Origin: Thermoleophilia bacterium UBA5186
Lineage (GTDB): Bacteria; Actinomycetota; Thermoleophilia; Gaiellales; Gaiellaceae
Assembly (NCBI GenBank): GCA_002413095.1
Contig: DHWI01000077.1
Location: 10,474-19,089 of the forward strand
Direction: 5' to 3'
DNA: 8,616 bases
Shown here: piece after piece, positions 4,170 through 8,616 of the stretch
Layout of the letters: each line of letters begins with the position of its first letter
How positions within the stretch are numbered: the stretch's first letter is position 1
Made by a program: the position numbers and the translations under genes
The notes under the pieces: generated by a model
Told to the model about the DNA's origin: nothing
Databases searched by the model: none
Seen by the model: the letters and a program-made list of their open reading frames with translations, nothing else

Positions 4170-6374
4170 ATGACAGCCACCCGTCTCCCGGCGGGCTTCT
4201 CCGGCGTGGACCCGCCTGCGGTCTGGCCACCCACGCGCGGCCGGCCACGCCCCGAGGCGCTCGAGCGAGCGCTCGACTCGCTGCCCGGCGTCGGCGTGAG
4301 CTTGCGCGGAAAGCTTGCAAAGCTTGGGCTGCGCACGATCCGCGATCTGCTCGAATATCGGCCCTTCCGGTACGAACCCGCTGCGCCGGTGCGTCGCATC
4401 GCAGACCTCGTGCCCGACGAAGAGGTCATCGTCGTCGGCGAGGTGCTCGACATCTCGGAGCGACGGCGAGGCCGGTTGAAGATCCTCAAGGCCAAGATAG
4501 GCGACGACAGCGCCCAAATCTCTGCGACTTGGTTCAACCAGCCGTGGCTGATGACGCAGCTGCGGCCGGGAACGCGCGTCCGCCTGCGAGGAAAGGCCGA
4601 CCGTTATGGCTTCGGTGTTCGCTCTCATGACTTGGGCGACGCGATCGCCACCGCGGACTTCGCACCGGTCTATCCAGCCACGGAGGACGTCCCGCAGAAG
4701 CGCATCCGCGACCTCGCCGGCGCCGCGCTCGAGCACGCCCGCGACCTACCCGACCCGCTGCCCGCCGAGCTCAAGGTGCGGGAAGGGCTGCCGCTCCGCG
4801 CCGACGCGCTCCATGCGCTCCATCGCCCGCGCACCGAGGCCGAGGCGGAGGAAGGCCGCCGCCGGCTCGCGCTCGACGAGCTGCTCGTGCTCCAGCTCGG
4901 CATCGCGCGTCGTGTTCGCGAGCGCGAGGGCACGCTGGCGCCCGCGCTCGGCGAGCCGGGGGAGTTGATCGCCCGCTACCGCGCCGCGCTGCCCTTCGAG
5001 CTGACGCCCGACCAGGAGTCCGCGATCCGCGAGCTCGATGTGGACCTGGCCCGCACCGTTCCGATGCAGCGGCTGCTCCAGGGCGACGTCGGCTCGGGAA
5101 AGACCGTTGTGGCGCTGTACGCGTTGCTGCGAGCGGTCGAAGCCGGCCGCCAGGGCGCCCTGATGGCGCCGACCGAAACGCTGGCCGAGCAGCACTTCCT
5201 GACCGTCGAGGAGCTCTGCCGCGACCTCGGCGTCCCGGTCGTCCTGCTGACGAGTGCGCTACCAGCGAAGCAGCACGCGACCGCGCGCGCCCAGATCGCG
5301 TCCGGCGAGGTGCAGATCGCGGTCGGCACGCACGCGCTGATCCAGCGCGAGGTCGACTTCGCCGATCTCGCCGTCGCGGTCGTCGACGAGCAGCACCGGT
5401 TTGGCGTCGAGCAGCGACAGGCTCTTACCGAAGGTGGACCCAGAGCCGGGGTGAGCGCGTCACGGGCAAAGCCCGCGACGCTCTTGAGCGGCATCGCAAG
5501 CGATGCCTTGGGCGTCGAGCAGCGCCGGGCCCTCACGGAGAGCCGCTCGCCGCACGTCCTGCACATGACCGCGACGCCGATCCCGCGGACACTCGCGCTG
5601 ACCGTCTACGGCGACCTGGCCGTGACCGAGATCGCGAACCCGCCCGCGAGCCGGAAGCCGATCGTGACCAGCTGGGTCACCGAGGAGCGCAGCTCGGCCG
5701 CGTACCAGCGCTTGCAGCGCGTGCTGCGCGAGGGCCGTCAGGCGTACGTCGTGTGCCCGCTGATCGAGGAGTCGGAGACCTCGTCCGCGCGCGCCGCCGA
5801 GCAGGAGGCCGAGCGCCTGCGCCGGGCCGAGCTCCGGGACTTCCGCGTGGGCTGCCTGCACGGCAAGCTCCGCCCGGCCGACCGCCGCGAGCTGATGGCG
5901 CGGTTCAAGGTGCGGGAGCTCGACGTGCTCGTCGCCACGACGGTGATCGAGGTCGGCGTCGACGTGCCGAACGCGACCGTGATGATCGTCCAGGAAGCCG
6001 ACCGCTTCGGCCTGGCCCAGCTCCATCAGCTGCGCGGCCGCGTCGGGCGCGGCGCCGAGCAATCGTTCTGCCTGCTCGTCTCCCGCGCCAAAGGGGAGCT
6101 GACAGACGCCGCACGCGAGCGGCTCGAGGCGATGGTGCGCACGACCGACGGCTTCGAGCTCGCGGAAGTCGATCTGGAGATCCGCGGCGGCGGCCAGCTC
6201 CTCGGCACGCGCCAGGCGGGCCTCAGCGACCTGAAGTTCGCGAAGCTGCGCGCCGACCGGCCGCTGCTCGAGCGCGCACGCGCGGCCGCACGGGAGCTCG
6301 GAGACCTCGCCGGCCCGCTCGCGGACGAGGTGGACGCGATGTTCGCCGCGACCGACCCGGCGACGCTCGCGTAG
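4170..6374 (+). CDS. recG: ATP-dependent DNA helicase RecG with an in-frame insertion
   Basis: RecG is a double-strand DNA translocase that remodels stalled forks, R-loops and Holliday junctions. Visible parts: a helix-hairpin-like N-terminal segment (LPGVGVSLRGKLAKLG, about 38-53), an OB-fold wedge domain (about 75-150), Walker A GDVGSGKT (305-312), motif II DEQH (406-409), motif III TATPIPRT from 467, and the C-terminal ADRFGLAQLHQLRGRVGR (about 610-627). ATG at 4170 is the only likely start, since an in-frame TAG lies at 4143. At 734 residues it is longer than usual (E. coli has 693). About 36 residues between motifs II and III are extra: the helix GVEQR(Q/R)ALTE occurs twice, at 412-421 and 448-457. 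The frame stays open through the insertion, and all motifs on both sides are intact, so the protein is probably functional. Confidence 0.95.
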   Translation: MTATRLPAGFSGVDPPAVWPPTRGRPRPEALERALDSLPGVGVSLRGKLAKLGLRTIRDLLEYRPFRYEPAAPVRRIADLVPDEEVIVVGEVLDISERRRGRLKILKAKIGDDSAQISATWFNQPWLMTQLRPGTRVRLRGKADRYGFGVRSHDLGDAIATADFAPVYPATEDVPQKRIRDLAGAALEHARDLPDPLPAELKVREGLPLRADALHALHRPRTEAEAEEGRRRLALDELLVLQLGIARRVREREGTLAPALGEPGELIARYRAALPFELTPDQESAIRELDVDLARTVPMQRLLQGDVGSGKTVVALYALLRAVEAGRQGALMAPTETLAEQHFLTVEELCRDLGVPVVLLTSALPAKQHATARAQIASGEVQIAVGTHALIQREVDFADLAVAVVDEQHRFGVEQRQALTEGGPRAGVSASRAKPATLLSGIASDALGVEQRRALTESRSPHVLHMTATPIPRTLALTVYGDLAVTEIANPPASRKPIVTSWVTEERSSAAYQRLQRVLREGRQAYVVCPLIEESETSSARAAEQEAERLRRAELRDFRVGCLHGKLRPADRRELMARFKVRELDVLVATTVIEVGVDVPNATVMIVQEADRFGLAQLHQLRGRVGRGAEQSFCLLVSRAKGELTDAARERLEAMVRTTDGFELAEVDLEIRGGGQLLGTRQAGLSDLKFAKLRADRPLLERARAAARELGDLAGPLADEVDAMFAATDPATLA
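5457..5481. repeat. Hairpin A of the recG insertion
   Basis: GCGTC-A-CGGGC (5457-5467) pairs with GCCCG-C-GACGC (5471-5481) around an AAA loop: ten pairs with one internal A/C mismatch. Its core is shared, in opposite orientation, with the hairpin at 8451-8477. Confidence 0.65.
5490..5507. repeat. Hairpin B of the recG insertion
   Basis: GGCATCGC (5490-5497) and GCGATGCC (5500-5507) form a perfect 8-base inverted repeat separated by AA. It lies nine bases after hairpin A and just before the native copy of the duplicated recG segment. Two adjacent hairpins inside one short insertion resemble palindromic repeat elements of the REP or Rickettsia RPE kind. Confidence 0.65.
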
Positions 6375-6388
6375 CCGGCCGAAACGAG

Positions 6389-6401
6389 CGAGAATCTCTC
6401 G
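6389..6401. promoter_or_regulatory. Small dyad abutting the nitronate monooxygenase start
   Basis: CGAGA-ATC-TCTCG is a perfect 5-base inverted repeat ending at the base before the GTG at 6402. It fills half of the 27-base gap after recG. GAATCT within it might serve as a weak -10 box of a leaderless promoter. It is short enough to arise by chance. Confidence 0.2.
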
Positions 6402-7385
6402 GTGCGCACGCCGCTCTGTGACTTGCTAGGGATCGATGTTCCAGTCATCCAGGCGCCGATGGGCGGTGCCGCGGGACCGGAGCTCGCAGCGGCGGTGTCG
6501 AACGCAGGCGCTCTCGGCACGCTCCCGCTGAGCTGGGCGAGCCCGGCGGAGGTCGCCGACGCAGTCGCGCGGACGCGCGCGCTGACACAGAAGCCGTTCG
6601 CCCTCAACTTCCTGTTCAACAGCCCGCAGGAGGAGCGGGTCGAGGCGGCTCTGGCAGCCGGCGCTCCGATCATTTCGCTGGGCTGGGGCGATCCCGCGGC
6701 CCTGATCCCTCGGGTGCACGACGGCGGTGCGCGTGTGCTCGTGACAGTGGGAACTGCGGCCGAGGCACGCCATGCCGCCGATGCTGGGGCCGACGTGATC
6801 GTCGCTCAGGGTTGGGAGGCCGGAGGGCATGTGTGGGGGACGGTCGCCACCCTGGCGCTTGTTCCCGCGGTCGTGGACGCGGTTGCTCCGGTTCCGGTGG
6901 TCGCCGCGGGCGGGATCGCCGACGGCCGTGGGCTGGCCGCCGTGCTCGCGCTGGGCGCCGCCGGTGCATGGGTCGGCACGCGCTTCCTCGCCGCAGAGGA
7001 GTCGTCGGCGCACGCCGACTACCGGAAGCGGTTGTTCGCGGCAACCGAGGCCGACACGTTCTACGGCATGTTGTTCGACATCGGCGGGCCGGATGCGCCG
7101 CACCGGGTCCTCCGGAACAGCACCGTGGAGCGGTGGCAAGAGGCCGGTCGACCTGCTTCCGGCGACCGCCCCGGGGAAGGCGAATCGGTCGCGACGCGGG
7201 AAGGAGGCTCCTCCGTCCCGCGGTACGCCTCGTCAACTCCGTCCGAGGGGATGACCGGGGACATCGAGGCGACGTCGATGTGGGCGGGGCAGGGTGTGGC
7301 ACTCCTAACGCGCACACAGCCGGCCGCGGAGATCGTGCGGGACCTCGTCGGCGAGGCCGAGCGCGTCCTCGCTGCGCTTCCGTGA
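6402..7385 (+). CDS. Nitronate monooxygenase / 2-nitropropane dioxygenase family FMN enzyme
   Basis: The 327-residue product is a TIM-barrel flavoenzyme of the NMO family, whose members oxidise alkyl nitronates (such as propionate-3-nitronate) using FMN and O2. It shows the N-terminal PVIQAPMGG (14-22), the AGALGTLP loop, QGWEAGGH with the conserved His143, and the phosphate-binding GGIADGRGLAAVLALGAAG followed by GTRFLA. A late MWAGQGVALL segment is also family-like. Length is normal. The GTG start has no ribosome binding site. The stop overlaps rsmD as GTGA (7382-7385). The family also contains enoyl-ACP reductase FabK-like members, so the true substrate is uncertain. Codon choice seems a little less strict than in fakA or coaD (more GTT, CCA and GCA), hinting at a later arrival between recG and rsmD, but this was judged by eye. 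Confidence 0.86.
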   Translation: MRTPLCDLLGIDVPVIQAPMGGAAGPELAAAVSNAGALGTLPLSWASPAEVADAVARTRALTQKPFALNFLFNSPQEERVEAALAAGAPIISLGWGDPAALIPRVHDGGARVLVTVGTAAEARHAADAGADVIVAQGWEAGGHVWGTVATLALVPAVVDAVAPVPVVAAGGIADGRGLAAVLALGAAGAWVGTRFLAAEESSAHADYRKRLFAATEADTFYGMLFDIGGPDAPHRVLRNSTVERWQEAGRPASGDRPGEGESVATREGGSSVPRYASSTPSEGMTGDIEATSMWAGQGVALLTRTQPAAEIVRDLVGEAERVLAALP

Positions 7386-7908
7386 GGATTATCGCCGGCT
7401 CCCGGAAGGGGCACCGGATCGAAGCTCCGCCGGGCCTCTCGACCCGCCCGACAGGCGACCGCGTCCGCGAGTCCACCTTCAGCCTGATCGGTCCGGTCGA
7501 CGACGCGACGGTGCTCGACCTCTACGCGGGCTCGGGTGCGCTCGGACTCGAGGCGCTCTCCCGCGGCGCAGCGCGCGCGACCTTCGTCGAGTCCGACCGG
7601 GCGGCCTGTCGCGCGATCGACCGCAACCTCGAGAAGCTGCGGCTGACGGGCGCGACGGTTCTGTGCTCCCGCGTCGAGATCGTCCTCGCCCAGGAGGCAG
7701 CGGCCGGCAGGAAGTACGATCTCGTGCTGCTCGACCCGCCCTACGACATGACCGACCACGAGCCGCTCGCCCGCTACGTCCCGCGCCTCCTCGCCGAGGA
7801 CGGACTCGTCGTCTTCGAGACCGCGGCGCGCGTCGAGCCCGAGCTTCCGCTCGCCAAGCGCACGAGCCGGAAGTACGGCTCCGCCCGCGTGACCCTCTTC
7901 GAGCATCC

Positions 7909-7912
<4 letters not shown>
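7382..7912 (+). CDS. rsmD: 16S rRNA (guanine(966)-N2)-methyltransferase
   Basis: RsmD uses S-adenosylmethionine to methylate N2 of G966 in 16S rRNA during assembly of the small ribosomal subunit. The 176-residue protein starts MRIIAGSRKGHRI, has the family motif RPTGDRVRESTF (22-33), the SAM-binding motif LDLYAGSGALGLEALSRGA from 45, and the catalytic DPPY at 118-121. Length is typical. Its GTG start overlaps the upstream nitronate monooxygenase stop, and its TGA overlaps the coaD GTG, both as GTGA, so three genes are translationally chained. An rsmD-coaD pair is widespread in bacteria. Confidence 0.95.
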
Positions 7913-8424
<512 letters not shown>

Positions 8425-8444
8425 GGCGCCGACTGGGCGGCGCC
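8425..8444 (+). terminator. Hairpin directly after coaD
   Basis: GGCGCCG (8425-8431) and CGGCGCC (8438-8444) form a perfect 7-bp stem with a 6-base loop, beginning at the base after the coaD stop. There is no U-tract; GTCTCA follows. This is a plausible terminator of the nitronate monooxygenase-rsmD-coaD operon, alone or with the next hairpin. Confidence 0.5.
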
Positions 8445-8450
8445 GTCTCA

Positions 8451-8477
8451 GCGCGTGCGGGCTTTGCCCGCGCGCGC
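8451..8477. terminator. Strong second hairpin after coaD, related to recG hairpin A
   Basis: GCGCGTGCGGGC (8451-8462) pairs with GCCCGCGCGCGC (8466-8477) around a TTT loop: twelve pairs including one G-U. It can act as a terminator in either direction. Its core GCGGGCTTTGCCCG is the reverse complement of the core of the hairpin in the recG insertion (5463-5476), so it may instead be a member of a dispersed repeat family. Confidence 0.5.
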
Positions 8478-8505
8478 GTCTGAAACGACCGGTCGACCCG
8501 CCGAT

Positions 8506-8546
8506 GGACTCACCCACGCGTGAATCCCCGTCCGACCGGCGTGAGT
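8506..8546. promoter_or_regulatory. Cluster of ACTCAC-type half-sites before the last gene
   Basis: GGACTCAC (8506-8513) and GTGAATCC (8520-8527) form an 8-base dyad with one mismatch around CCACGC. A third half-site, GTGAGT, lies at 8541-8546, 21 bases (two helical turns) after the second. It partly overlaps a TAGACT -10-like box at 8546-8551. The layout suggests binding sites for a regulator of the downstream gene, but no consensus is recognised. Confidence 0.3.
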
Positions 8547-8564
8547 AGACTTCCGGAGGCTCCA

Positions 8565-8616
8565 ATGGACGTACTGGTACTCATCGACAAGCTGGACGAC
8601 CTCGTGCACAACGCGA
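8565..8616 (+). CDS. N-terminus of a gene cut by the window edge (possible SepIVA/DivIVA-like coiled-coil protein)
   Basis: Seventeen codons are visible, reading MDVLVLIDKLDDLVHNA. ATG at 8565 follows a strong Shine-Dalgarno GGAGG (8555-8559) at a 5-base spacing, the clearest ribosome binding site in the window. The start resembles the N-terminus of actinobacterial coiled-coil proteins often encoded after coaD (annotated as DivIVA-like, SepIVA-like or ATP synthase subunit B-like). This is from memory of such proteins and rests on few residues. A TAGACT box lies at 8546-8551. If used as a -10 it would place the mRNA start inside or after the ribosome binding site, so the real promoter may lie further upstream. 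Confidence 0.55.
   Translation, partial: MDVLVLIDKLDDLVHNA

Larger units (their letters stand above)
5400..5540 (+). repeat. In-frame insertion in recG flanked by an imperfect direct repeat
   Basis: Positions 5400-5432 and 5508-5540 match at 26 of 33 bases, including an identical 14-base run GGCGTCGAGCAGCG. They encode (F/L)GVEQR(Q/R)ALTE. The period is 108 bases (36 codons), which keeps the frame. The second copy uses the G/C-ending codons of the rest of recG, while the first copy and the spacer use A/T-ending codons (CGA, GCT, CTT, GAA, GGT, GGA, AGA, TCA). I infer that the second copy is native and the upstream copy plus spacer is the added material. The 14-base identity could be a target duplication. 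No clear terminal inverted repeats were found. Confidence 0.75.

Noticed and set aside
5400..5540. Frameshift or assembly error splitting recG
   Set aside because: The frame is identical before and after the segment, all helicase motifs are intact, and the insert length is a multiple of three. A misassembly of a tandem repeat would give near-identical copies, not 26 of 33 matches.

Overview
This is a high-GC, gene-dense stretch with every gene on the + strand, mostly GTG starts and several 4-base GTGA stop/start overlaps. Gene content and order point to an actinobacterium. A deep-branching one (Thermoleophilia-like: Gaiellales/Solirubrobacterales) is my guess; this is inference, since no rRNA or other phylogenetic marker was compared.

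Layout. (1) 1-508: end of a riboflavin gene cluster, with complete lumazine synthase ribH. (2) 530-721: ribosomal protein L28 (rpmB) behind a leaderless-looking promoter. (3) 722-839: a short regulatory gap with a terminator-like hairpin, a perfect 19-bp AT-rich dyad and a -10-like box. (4) 840-4126: an Asp23/Gls24-family gene, fatty acid kinase fakA, a stand-alone receiver-domain response regulator, and a DegV/FakB fatty-acid-binding protein. The two halves of a fatty acid kinase thus flank a receiver gene. (5) 4170-6374: recG helicase, interrupted in frame by about 108 bp of hairpin-rich sequence that duplicates the motif-II helix. (6) 6402-8424: a nitronate monooxygenase, rsmD and coaD, chained by GTGA overlaps. 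(7) 8425-8564: a regulatory gap with two strong hairpins and a cluster of ACTCAC-type half-sites. (8) 8565-end: the first 17 codons of a further gene.

How it fits together. The rpmB - asp23-like - fakA - (...) - recG order is also found in Bacillus (rpmB-yloU-yloV-...-recG), and recG/rsmD/coaD proximity is common in Actinobacteria, so most of the window is conserved housekeeping. FakA and FakB would phosphorylate exogenous or recycled fatty acids for phospholipid synthesis; CoaD makes the CoA precursor dephospho-CoA; RsmD and L28 serve the ribosome; RecG rescues stalled forks.

The least ordinary signals are the in-frame palindromic insertion inside recG, whose hairpin core recurs downstream of coaD; the 19-bp operator-like dyad ahead of the asp23/fakA genes; and the receiver gene between fakA and fakB. 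I see no clear defence system, CRISPR array, transposase or RNA gene. No gap between genes exceeds 300 bases.
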